A stretch of 33,066 nucleotides of DNA from Clostridia bacterium. GTDB taxonomy: Bacteria; Bacillota; Clostridia; Oscillospirales; CAG-272. The notes under the pieces were generated by a model that was given only the letters and a program-made list of their open reading frames with translations, was not told the origin of the DNA and made no database searches. The DNA lies in assembly GCA_017451735.1 (NCBI GenBank), contig JAFTNU010000026.1:1-33066 (forward strand), in the 5' to 3' direction. Shown here one piece after another: positions 1-7,088 of the stretch; the first letter of the stretch is position 1, and each line of letters opens with the position of its first letter. Both the position numbers and the translations under genes were made by a program.

Positions 1-2
1 CG

Positions 3-179
3 GGTGATACCCTCGACCCGCAAAAGTTCGACTCCGTGGATGTTGTAACCGAAGCACATTATTTCAACACGAGTTTCTCCATAAAGTTTACCGCTTTTGC
101 TTGCAAAACGATGCCGTTTAGGCATCTAGTTAAACTTCGGTTACTCGCCGTAGGCGAGTTCATCCTGCGCTCAGGATGA
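3..179 (+). CDS. Possible 3' end of a gene cut by the window edge
   Basis: A reading frame is open from the first bases to a TGA at 177-179 (about 58 codons). The first 15 or so codons (reading GDTLDPQKFDSVDVV) look protein-like. From about position 45 the sequence is an inverted-repeat element, so the remainder may be repeat read-through rather than native coding sequence. I do not recognise the protein. It may equally be an accidental open frame. Confidence 0.2.
   Translation, partial: GDTLDPQKFDSVDVVTEAHYFNTSFSIKFTAFACKTMPFRHLVKLRLLAVGEFILRSG
45..144. repeat. 100-bp element bounded by 10-bp inverted repeats
   Basis: GTAACCGAAG (45-54) is the exact reverse complement of CTTCGGTTAC (135-144). 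Inside lie two further small hairpins: TTTTGC-TT-GCAAAA, and GATGCC-GTTTA-GGCATC around 110-126. The nested arrangement suggests a folded RNA/DNA element or a tiny MITE-like insertion. No target duplication is evident. Confidence 0.5.
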
Positions 180-283
180 CTCGTAGCCGGGATGTTTGCA
201 CAAACTCGCGTCCTTGCCTTCCCCAGCGGGGAAGGGGGACTGCCGTAGGTGGTGGATGAGGAGGACATCTTTTGTGCTGTACA

Positions 284-363
284 AACCGGCTCTCCTCATC
301 CGTCGCCTTGGCGACGGATGGACCGTCGCGCGGTAGCGCGACACCTTCTCCGCTGGAGAAGGC
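284..363 (+). repeat. 80-bp dispersed hairpin repeat, copy 1
   Basis: Contains three hairpins in a row: CCGTCGCC-TT-GGCGACGG, GTCGCGC-GGTA-GCGCGAC and CCTTCTCC-GCT-GGAGAAGG. By eye it is identical, in reverse complement, to 25947-26026. The modular REP/BIME-like layout suggests a dispersed intergenic repeat of this genome. Confidence 0.85.
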
Positions 364-397
364 TACTGTAGCCATATTGTTTGCACATGATCTTTCT

Positions 398-572
398 ATG
401 TGTCATCCTGAGGGCGGCAACAAAGCCGTTTGCGTGGTATGTTCGCACTAACCCTTTCGAAACAGTAAGTAACTAACCGCCAAGGAGTCTGACATGTACA
501 TACCACGCCTCACGCTTCTTGCGCTTGTCGAGATTCTTCGTCGCGCTTTGTTGCGCTCCTTAGAATGACACA
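398..572. repeat. Composite inverted-repeat element
   Basis: The outer arms TGTGTCAT (398-405) and ATGACACA (565-572) and the inner 11-bp arms GCGTGGTATGT (432-442) and ACATACCACGC (498-508) are inverted. Both sides also carry GCAACAAAG/CTTTGTTGC. The right arm contains about 20 bp more than the left. It looks like two opposed, diverged copies of one short repeat flanking a roughly 55-bp core. Confidence 0.6.
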
Positions 573-640
573 TAGGAGGGGTGCGGGCGGACACAGCAAA
601 CGACGCATGGTTGGTGCGAGAGTTTGGGGTGAATGTAACT

Positions 641-790
641 CCATAGCCTTCCCCAGCGGAGTTCCACCTCGCCTGCGGCGAACTGCCAAACCGGATGAGA
701 CGAGAGCGAATTTGATTTGTTCGCACTGCGCTCCATAGCCTTCCCCAGCGGGGAAGGTGCCGTGCTTTTGCACGGCGGATGAGGAGAGCC
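641..790 (+). repeat. Two direct copies of the CCTTCCCC hairpin repeat
   Basis: CTCCATAGCCTTCCCCAGCG occurs near 641 and again near 731. The second copy has the full GGGGAAGG return arm, a CCGTGC-TTTT-GCACGG hairpin and the GGATGAGGAGAGCC flank. The first copy is broken after AGCGGAG and carries a different hairpin (TTCGCC...GGCGAA type). Confidence 0.6.
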
Positions 791-972
791 GTAGAAGAAA
801 GTGTTCGTACTGAATTACACTGATAGTAAGCAGTCTGCGACAAGGAGAAGGAAAGGACGCGGTTTTATTGGCAGACGAGTCCGCATCCGCGATCTACAAA
901 GACTTGGTTATCCCCTATTGATCCATTTAAACTTAAAATACATTGCCGCGATGCGGCAGAAAGGACTTAATT

Positions 973-1941
973 ATGAAGCTTAGTGTTCTTGCCAACCTTT
1001 ACGGTGCAAAGTCTCTGGACGAGACCCTTTCCATCCTCACCTCGCTGGGCGTTCACACCGTGGAGATCGGTGCGGGCGGTTATCCCGGCAAGGCCCATTG
1101 CAACCCCGAAAAGCTGCTGGCCGACCCCGCCGCACTGGAGGAGTTTAAGGCTACCTTCAAGAAATACGACGTGGAGATCTGCGCGCTTGCCGCTCACGGC
1201 AACGCCCTGCACCCCAACAAGGAGATCGCCGCGCAGTTTGACAAGGATTTCCGCAACGCGGTTCTCCTTGCCGAAAAGCTGGGCGTGGATACCGTGATCA
1301 CCTTCTCCGGTTGCCCCGGTGACAGCGAGCATTCTCTCTATCCCAACTGGGTCACCTGCCCCTGGCCCGAGGATTTTCTCAAGATCTTGGATTGGCAGTG
1401 GAACGAAAAGCTGATCCCCTATTGGAAGGAGGCCGGCGCCTTTGCCAAGGCGCACAAGGTGCCTCACATCGCCTTTGAGATGCATCCGGGCTTCTGCGTC
1501 TACAATCCCGAGACTCTGCTCCGCCTCCGTTCCGCCGTGGGTGATGTGATCGGTGCCAACTTTGACCCCTCCCACCTGATTTGGCAGGGAATGGATCCCG
1601 TGGCTGCCATCCGCGAGCTGGCAGGCGCCATTTACCATGTGCATGCCAAGGATACCAAGATCGACACCTACAACACCGCCAAAAACGGTGTGCTGGATAC
1701 CAAGCACTACAGCGACGAGCTGCACCGCGCATGGGTATTCCGTACCGTGGGCTACGGTAACGGTGAGACCTACTGGCGCGATCTGGTCAGCAATCTTCGC
1801 CTGGTGGGCTATGACCGTGTCCTCTCCATCGAGCATGAGGATAGCCTGATGACCATTGACGAGGGACTGCAAAAGGCAGTTACGTTCTTGAAGGATATCA
1901 TCATCAAGGAAGAAAAGCCCACCACCATGAGCTGGGCATAA
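973..1941 (+). CDS. Sugar phosphate isomerase/epimerase (AP endonuclease 2-like TIM barrel)
   Basis: A 322-residue protein of the xylose isomerase-like TIM-barrel family, which interconverts or epimerises sugars and sugar phosphates in the cytosol using a divalent metal. The putative metal ligands follow the family order: Glu in AFEMHP, Asp and His in FDPSHL, His in VHAKD and Glu in SIEHED near the C terminus. The start at 973 has AGAAAGGA about 10 bases upstream; an in-frame ATG at 943 has no such site and adds a non-homologous-looking leader. The gene is monocistronic, followed by a palindromic terminator shared with the convergent regulator. The substrate cannot be read from sequence; inositol-, tagatose- or keto-sugar-type epimerases are all possible. 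Confidence 0.88.
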   Translation: MKLSVLANLYGAKSLDETLSILTSLGVHTVEIGAGGYPGKAHCNPEKLLADPAALEEFKATFKKYDVEICALAAHGNALHPNKEIAAQFDKDFRNAVLLAEKLGVDTVITFSGCPGDSEHSLYPNWVTCPWPEDFLKILDWQWNEKLIPYWKEAGAFAKAHKVPHIAFEMHPGFCVYNPETLLRLRSAVGDVIGANFDPSHLIWQGMDPVAAIRELAGAIYHVHAKDTKIDTYNTAKNGVLDTKHYSDELHRAWVFRTVGYGNGETYWRDLVSNLRLVGYDRVLSIEHEDSLMTIDEGLQKAVTFLKDIIIKEEKPTTMSWA

Positions 1942-2005
1942 TGAAAGTTCCGCCCAAAACAATCCCTCAGTCACCTTCGGTGACGGCCCCCTGCTACAAT
2001 AAACA

Positions 2006-2047
2006 AACGAGCAAGTGCAGAAGGATATCCTTCTGCACTTGCTCGTT
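2006..2047. terminator. Perfect 42-bp palindrome between convergent genes
   Basis: A perfect palindrome centred on GGATATCC (2023-2030). As RNA it forms a hairpin of about 19 bp with only a tight turn and no true loop. It lies 65 bases after the isomerase stop and 107 bases beyond the end of the convergent AbrB-like gene. It probably works as a bidirectional terminator, though the T-tract is poor (CTGCTTGTTT). Confidence 0.6.
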
Positions 2048-2153
2048 CTGCTTGTTTAAGAGCTTGGGCTTGGTCATGATGCGAGGAGAGGAGCGATCGT
2101 CCTTCTCATGAGGGGGGATCACACATCAAGACCATGCCGATTCTCTTGTATCA

Positions 2154-2396
2154 TCAAAGCTTTTTCAGCTTCTCCAGGCAGCCGCGGCAGATGCGCTTGC
2201 CTTCAAAGAGGACAATGTCATCGGCATTGGCACAGAATGAGCAGGCGGGTTGATATTTTTGCAGGATGATACGCCCTTCATCGGTGAAGATCTCCAGAGA
2301 GTCTTTCTCTTTGATGTCCAGCGCACGGCGGATCTCGATGGGCAGGACAAAGCGTCCCAGTTCGTCAATTTGGCGGGTAATGCCGGTGGATTTCAT
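2154..2396 (-). CDS. AbrB/SpoVT-family transcriptional regulator with C-terminal zinc ribbon
   Basis: An 80-residue DNA-binding protein. Residues 1-48 match the swapped-hairpin AbrB/SpoVT/MazE fold (GITRQIDELGRFVLPIEIR, then LDIKEKDSLEIF). Residues 52-80 carry CSFC...CRGC, two Cys pairs able to bind one zinc. AbrB-type proteins bind DNA as dimers and govern transition-state genes. GGAGGAAG precedes the ATG, and a consensus sigma-A promoter lies upstream on the same strand. It stands alone. The zinc-ribbon form is common in Clostridia; its targets are unknown. Confidence 0.88.
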   Translation of the reverse strand: MKSTGITRQIDELGRFVLPIEIRRALDIKEKDSLEIFTDEGRIILQKYQPACSFCANADDIVLFEGKRICRGCLEKLKKL

Positions 2397-2449
2397 TTTA
2401 TTCTTCCTCCATATTCTTGTATTTTCTTAGGGTTTCGCCCTATGCCCCT

Positions 2450-2478
2450 ATTATAATACGTCGAATTATGGTTGTCAA
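2450..2478 (-). promoter_or_regulatory. Sigma-A promoter of the AbrB-like gene
   Basis: Read on the minus strand: TTGACA (2478-2473), a 17-bp spacer, TATAAT (2455-2450). Both hexamers are perfect consensus. Confidence 0.85.
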
Positions 2479-2690
2479 TGCCCATTTTTGGTAATTTATG
2501 GAATGTTAACATTTATTGCCAAAAATTCCTCCGTTCGATATCGAAACCGATCGGAGCCTGTCGAAAAACGCAGAAATGCGCGAGTAACGGTTCTCCATAT
2601 CTGTCAGCGGGCTTTTTTGGTTTTGGATTGATTGAAATCCGTGGCCTCGGGCAAAAATGGAAAGAGGAGGTCTGAGAGGAGGTGTGAAAT

Positions 2691-2954
2691 GTGATCAAGG
2701 GGTGTCAAAAGGAAATGATTGTGATGCAGATACAGGATAGCCCGCTGTTTGAAAGCGCTTATTTTATCCTGCGCCGCAAGACTCTGCCAAAGGGTAAGCA
2801 GGATATGGTTGCCGAAGCCAATCGCATCATCGGTACGGGTAACGGGCCGGTCAGAGCGGGGCATCGGTGCCTTTGGCGTTTGTTCCTGTTTTTAGGGGGC
2901 GCCTTGTGCGGTGCCACGCTGGGTGTATTGCTGACTCTGCTGTTCGGTACTTGA
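2691..2954 (+). CDS. Small membrane protein of unknown function
   Basis: An 87-residue protein starting at GTG, chosen because GAGAGGAGG lies 8 bases upstream. Residues 1-60 are charged and probably cytosolic. The C-terminal 26 residues (LWRLFLFLGGALCGATLGVL and on) form one membrane span rich in small residues, making it a tail-anchored-looking protein. The stop overlaps the -35 box of the next gene's promoter, so it is not strictly in the RNase J operon. I do not recognise a named family. A 12-bp palindrome TTCGATATCGAA (2534-2545) lies in the 294-base upstream gap; I could not identify its promoter. Confidence 0.65.
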   Translation: MIKGCQKEMIVMQIQDSPLFESAYFILRRKTLPKGKQDMVAEANRIIGTGNGPVRAGHRCLWRLFLFLGGALCGATLGVLLTLLFGT

Positions 2955-2979
2955 CAAGTGGGAACAATTGGTGTATAAT
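2951..2979 (+). promoter_or_regulatory. Perfect-consensus sigma-A promoter of the RNase J gene
   Basis: TTGACA (2951-2956), a 17-bp spacer, TATAAT (2974-2979). Transcription would begin near 2986, giving a leader of about 144 bases before the ATG at 3130. Confidence 0.9.
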
Positions 2980-3129
2980 AAAATGAATATGAAGCGTTCG
3001 GCCGTCCGCAACGCAGTTGTTCGGTAAAAAATGACAAAAGGCTCCGGGAAAAGGGCGGGGAACGTGGTACGCCTGTGCCCGGGAGTCTTGCTTTTGTATT
3101 CCGTTTTATCAAACAGGAAAGGAGATTTT

Positions 3130-4812
3130 ATGCCAAGAGTAAAAAAAGATAAAGGCAAAATTCGAATCATCCCCTTGGGTGGATTGCAGGAGATCGGTAA
3201 AAATCTTACGGTCATTGAGTATGAGAACGATATGATCGTGGTGGATTGCGGTCTGGCCTTCCCCGAGGAGGATATGCTGGGCGTGGATCTGGTCATTCCG
3301 GATTTCACGTATCTGGAGCAAAACAGTGACCGTCTGCGGGGTGTTTTCCTCACCCATGGACATGAGGATCATATTGGTGCCATTCCCTATTTGTTGCGGA
3401 GCGTACAGCCTCCCGTATACGGCACCAAGCTGACCATCGGCATTGTGAAAAACAAGCTGGAGGAGCATTCGCTCCCCTTTGCGCCCGATCTGCGCACCGT
3501 CAGCGCCGGTGATACCGTGCGTGCGGGTGCCATCAATGTGGAGTTTATTCGAGTCAATCACTCGATCGCAGATGCCTGCTGTCTCGCTATCCATACACCG
3601 CTGGGCACTGTGATCCATACGGGCGATTTCAAGCTGGATATCACCCCCATTCAGGGTGAAATGATGAATCTGACCCGTCTGGGAGAGCTGGGCAACAAGG
3701 GTGTGCTGATGCTGCTTTGCGAGTCCACCAATGCCGAGCGATCGGGCTTTACCCCCTCCGAGAAGAAGGTGGGCAAGTCCTTGGAGTATATCTTCACCTC
3801 CAATCCCGACAAGCGGATCGTGATTTCCACATTTTCCTCCAACGTGCATCGGGTACAGCAGATCATCAATATCAGCGCCGATCACGGCAGAAAGGTGGCT
3901 GTGACCGGGCGAAGCATGCTCAATATTCTGGGGGCCGCCATCGAGCTGGGATACATGAAGGTGCCCAAGGGCGTTCTGATCGATATCAATGAAATCAAAC
4001 GCTTCAAGCCCGAGCAGTTGACCTTGATCACCACGGGTAGCCAGGGCGAGCCTATGTCGGCCCTTTATCGTATGGCCTATTCCGATCACCAGCAGGTGAC
4101 GCTGGGGCGGGGCGACCTGGTGGTTCTTTCCTCCAGTGCCATTCCCGGCAATGAAAAGCTGGTGGGCCGCGTGATCAACGAGCTTTCCCGCAACGGTGTA
4201 GAGGTCTTGCACGACTCTGCCATGGAGGTTCATGTGTCGGGTCACGCCTGCCAGGAGGAGCTGAAGCTGATGCAGGCACTGACCAAGCCCCGTTATTTCA
4301 TGCCCATCCACGGCGAATCCCGTCATCTTGCCGCCAATCGGGAGCTGGCATTGGAGATGGGGATCCCCGATCGGAATATATTTATCTCCGAGATCGGCAA
4401 GGTTCTGGAGATCGACTCCAGAGGCGCCCGCTATGCGGAGCCCGTGCCCGCAGGGCAGGTCTTGGTGGACGGCTATGGCGTAGGCGATGTGGGTAACATC
4501 GTATTGCGCGATCGCAAGCATCTGTCGCAGGACGGATTGATCGTGGTGGTTGCCACCATTGACGAGGAGCACAGGCTCCTGCTGTCGGGGCCCGATGTGG
4601 TCTCCCGCGGATTTGTCTATGTGCGTGAGAACGAGCCTCTTCTCGAGGAGGCCAAGCAGGTGGTGCAGCGTTCTCTCGAAGCGGGACTGAGATCCGGAGA
4701 GGTGAGAGACCGTATGCGGTTAAAGACCCGCGTCAGAGACGATCTTTCCAAATTCCTTTATCATAAAACCGGCCGCAAGCCCATGATTCTGCCGGTCATT
4801 ATGGATGTGTGA
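3130..4812 (+). CDS. rnj: Ribonuclease J
   Basis: A 560-residue metallo-beta-lactamase/beta-CASP ribonuclease, close to the usual RNase J length (about 555). It is the principal 5'-3' exo- and endoribonuclease for mRNA decay and rRNA maturation in many Firmicutes. The zinc-binding motif HGHEDH is at residues 76-81. Further motifs include HTGDFK, the beta-CASP segment (VISTFSSNVHR), TTGSQGEP, HVSGHA and MPIHGE, and the C-terminal domain is present. The start is set by GGAAAGGAG six bases upstream; an in-frame ATG at 3031 lies within the leader and has no good ribosome site. A perfect promoter lies upstream. A single RNase J copy is seen in the window, so whether it is J1 or J2 is not decidable. 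Confidence 0.97.
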   Translation: MPRVKKDKGKIRIIPLGGLQEIGKNLTVIEYENDMIVVDCGLAFPEEDMLGVDLVIPDFTYLEQNSDRLRGVFLTHGHEDHIGAIPYLLRSVQPPVYGTKLTIGIVKNKLEEHSLPFAPDLRTVSAGDTVRAGAINVEFIRVNHSIADACCLAIHTPLGTVIHTGDFKLDITPIQGEMMNLTRLGELGNKGVLMLLCESTNAERSGFTPSEKKVGKSLEYIFTSNPDKRIVISTFSSNVHRVQQIINISADHGRKVAVTGRSMLNILGAAIELGYMKVPKGVLIDINEIKRFKPEQLTLITTGSQGEPMSALYRMAYSDHQQVTLGRGDLVVLSSSAIPGNEKLVGRVINELSRNGVEVLHDSAMEVHVSGHACQEELKLMQALTKPRYFMPIHGESRHLAANRELALEMGIPDRNIFISEIGKVLEIDSRGARYAEPVPAGQVLVDGYGVGDVGNIVLRDRKHLSQDGLIVVVATIDEEHRLLLSGPDVVSRGFVYVRENEPLLEEAKQVVQRSLEAGLRSGEVRDRMRLKTRVRDDLSKFLYHKTGRKPMILPVIMDV

Positions 4813-4923
4813 CCGAGTCATCACCCTTTCGTCATATAACCGACACTTATCTTTGCTAAACTATTGCTATGACCCGTATCGCGCCATGTCGCGAGAAAAA
4901 TAAATCAAAAGGTGGTTCCAACA

Positions 4924-6897
4924 ATGGGAAAAGGAAACAGAACAAGAAATGACAGAGCGAGCCAGACCCTCGCTACGGCGGCCCCCCGCACGGCAGCCAA
5001 GCAAAAGAGACCGATGCCGACCTGGGTGGGCACCCTCATCGTGGTTGCGGTATTGGTTCTGCTGATCGCAGTGGTGGCACTCAGTGTGCTCAATTCGCGG
5101 GGTACCTTCCTGCGTATGCGCACCATCGCCAAGTCAGAAAACTACAAGGTAACGGTGCCCATGATGTCCTACATGGTCTATTCCGAGTATCAGAACCGCG
5201 TTGCCCTTTACGAGCAGTACTCCGAGCAGTACGGTACCACGATCTCGATCGGCGGCGGTACGGGCGGCGATGCACTGGATACCTCTACGGCTCTGCGTGA
5301 CCAGCTCTACGGCGAATTGACACTGGTGGACGGAACCGTGGTGACCGATGCGACCTGGTTTGATTATTTTGCAAACACCGCCGAGAGTGATGTGCGTCAG
5401 ATCCTGGCTTGCTGTGAGGCGGCCCGCCTTTACGGTATGGCTTTGGATGAAGACGATTATGCCGCCATTGAAGCAGAGCTGGAGACCATCGAGAGCTATG
5501 CCGCCAACTATGGCTATACCACCAACGGCTATGTGGGTCTGATGTACGGCAAGGGCGTGATCCTGAAGGATGTCCGCGCCATGATGGAGCTGACCCAGCT
5601 GGCCACCAAGTGGTCCGAGTTCAAGGCAGAGGAATTCTACAATGCCGTCACCGATGGCCGCATCGACGAGTATTACAACGCGAACAAGGATACTTACGAT
5701 GTGTACTGTGACTACCGCGGCTATACGTTTACCGCTACCTTTACTCCCTCCGAGAACGAGGATGAGGCCACCGCTAAGACCGAGAACGAAAAGGCACTGG
5801 CTCTCTATGAGGCCGAGCAGAAGAGATTTGTGGCTTATGTGGAGGAGCTGATCACCGCTACCGACGGTGAGGATTTCCGCGGCAAGCTGTATCAGTGCCT
5901 GTACACTGAGGAGCTGATCAAGGCCGCCGATGAAAAGGACTATGATCTTTCCAAGCTGGCGGATCTTAGCAGAGATGAGATCAATGCCAAGCTGATTGCC
6001 GAGGTGGAGGGCCTTGATGTAACGGCCTGCACCAAAAATGCCGAGACGGCAGCGCTTGAGGCTGTATTTACCAACATCGCAGACGGCGATGTGGATAACA
6101 GCACGCTGGAGGATTGGCTCTTTGAGACCAAGACCGAGGGTGAGGGCGACGACGCCAAGAAGACCTTCGTTCGCGTAAAGAACGAGACCAAGAAGGTGGA
6201 GAGCGTGAACAGTGCCACCGAGGAGGCTTCCTCCGAGGGGGATGCCGATGCGCAGACCGAGACCGAGGTTACCTATAAGGAGGCTACCTCTACCTATATC
6301 GCCGCCATCTTTACCTCCGACAGTATGCACCGTAACACCGAGCTGTACCGCAATGTGGGTCATATTCTCTTTGACGAGGACACCTTTGAGGGGTTGAAGA
6401 GCACCGATGCGCTGAGCGGAAAGATCAAGGAGCTGGCCGACAAGGTACTGGCAAGAGACGGTATCATCACCGCCTATACCATGGCCTGCCAGCTGCTGGA
6501 TGACCTTTGGAAGGAAGGTAAGATCACCGAGGTTACCCGCGATGACAGCAGCAAGTATTACACCATCGATGCGGCTGTGTTTGAGGAGTACGGCGAGATC
6601 TTTACCGCCGACAGCAGTGTGCTTTACGATGATGTGTATCCCGGCCAGATGGTGGATGAATTCGAGGACTGGCTCTTTGACAGCGCCCGTATGAAGAACG
6701 AGATCTCCTATCCCGAGCCTGTGGAGACCGAATACGGCTCTCACATCATGTTCTATGACGGTGTGGAGACCGAGGCCTGGAAGAGTGATATCCATAACAC
6801 CTTGAGTGATGAGGATAACACCGCTTATCTGAAGGATATCCAGACCACCCATACCGCCGAGGTGAACAGCAACTACTGGCGCTATATTCAGGGTTAA
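4924..6897 (+). CDS. Membrane-anchored parvulin-like (PrsA/SurA-type) foldase
   Basis: A 657-residue surface protein. Residues 1-30 are basic and cytosolic, one span follows (about 33-57, WVGTLIVVAVLVLLIAVVAL), and the rest is extracytoplasmic. The mid region is helical and acidic. The C terminus keeps pieces of a parvulin peptidyl-prolyl isomerase domain: NVGHILFDED, then GQMVDEFEDWLFD, then PVETEYGSHIMFYDG. This is the order expected for PpiC (HIL..., GQMV..F, PV.T..G.HI). The PPIase domain contains a long acidic insertion and has diverged, so catalytic activity is uncertain and a chaperone role is possible. The start uses AAGGTGG eight bases upstream; a GTG at 4912 overlaps that site. The next gene encodes a shorter relative. 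Confidence 0.75.
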   Translation: MGKGNRTRNDRASQTLATAAPRTAAKQKRPMPTWVGTLIVVAVLVLLIAVVALSVLNSRGTFLRMRTIAKSENYKVTVPMMSYMVYSEYQNRVALYEQYSEQYGTTISIGGGTGGDALDTSTALRDQLYGELTLVDGTVVTDATWFDYFANTAESDVRQILACCEAARLYGMALDEDDYAAIEAELETIESYAANYGYTTNGYVGLMYGKGVILKDVRAMMELTQLATKWSEFKAEEFYNAVTDGRIDEYYNANKDTYDVYCDYRGYTFTATFTPSENEDEATAKTENEKALALYEAEQKRFVAYVEELITATDGEDFRGKLYQCLYTEELIKAADEKDYDLSKLADLSRDEINAKLIAEVEGLDVTACTKNAETAALEAVFTNIADGDVDNSTLEDWLFETKTEGEGDDAKKTFVRVKNETKKVESVNSATEEASSEGDADAQTETEVTYKEATSTYIAAIFTSDSMHRNTELYRNVGHILFDEDTFEGLKSTDALSGKIKELADKVLARDGIITAYTMACQLLDDLWKEGKITEVTRDDSSKYYTIDAAVFEEYGEIFTADSSVLYDDVYPGQMVDEFEDWLFDSARMKNEISYPEPVETEYGSHIMFYDGVETEAWKSDIHNTLSDEDNTAYLKDIQTTHTAEVNSNYWRYIQG

Positions 6898-6946
6898 GCG
6901 TGCGCACCTTTTGGGCGTCTTGACCATAGAATAAAGCGAGAATACA

Positions 6947-6973
6947 ATGAGGCTCGGCAGAGCCGGGCCTCAT
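6947..6973. repeat. Hairpin 1 between the two parvulin-like genes
   Basis: ATGAGGC (6947-6953) pairs with GCCTCAT (6967-6973), with CGGC-AGA-GCCG nested inside. There is no T-tract, so it is a weak terminator candidate. Hairpin 2 at 7044-7066 has nearly the same core with the inner arm inverted. Confidence 0.6.
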
Positions 6974-7043
6974 ATGACCAAAACTGCGTCACGTGTCGTC
7001 GTTTTTCACGGACGATCTTCACGGGTGCAGGCAAAATGCAATC

Positions 7044-7066
7044 ATGGCTCGGCTCTGCCGGGCCAT
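7044..7066. repeat. Hairpin 2 just upstream of the lipoprotein gene
   Basis: ATGGC (7044-7048) pairs with GCCAT (7062-7066), with CTCGGC...GCCGGG inside. It ends about 11 bases before the GGGGAGG ribosome site and could mask or expose it. Its core is almost the reverse complement of hairpin 1. Confidence 0.55.
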
Positions 7067-7088
7067 ATTCTGCAAAGGGGAGGTTGAA

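Larger units (their letters stand above)
1..972. other. Gene-poor, repeat-rich stretch
   Basis: Apart from a possible gene tail at the left edge, no frame here has a ribosome site and protein-like composition. Short open frames are translations of hairpin repeats. The stretch holds at least three repeat types: the CCTTCCCC-AGC-GGGGAAGG hairpin family with its GGATGAGGAG flank (about 210-363, 646-700 and 735-790), a TGTCATTCTGAG-type repeat (398-430 and 523-572), and the element at 45-144. No clear promoter for the gene at 973 was found; a TAAAAT hexamer lies at 934-939 but lacks a good -35. Confidence 0.7.

Noticed and set aside
398..790. Possible CRISPR array in the left repeat region
   Set aside because: Repeats are palindromic, unevenly spaced and in both orientations, with no regular spacers and no cas genes.
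448..843. Minus-strand open frames in the left repeat region
   Set aside because: They are translations of hairpin repeats (LPRWGR-type strings), without ribosome sites.
943..972. Ten-residue N-terminal extension of the sugar isomerase
   Set aside because: The ATG at 973 has a ribosome site and begins at the first barrel strand as in the family.
3031..3129. N-terminal extension of RNase J from an ATG at 3031
   Set aside because: No good ribosome site, unlike the strong one before 3130, and the added residues are not part of the family.
5134..6927. A 597-residue minus-strand open frame
   Set aside because: Shadow of the parvulin-like gene caused by G/C-biased third codon positions.
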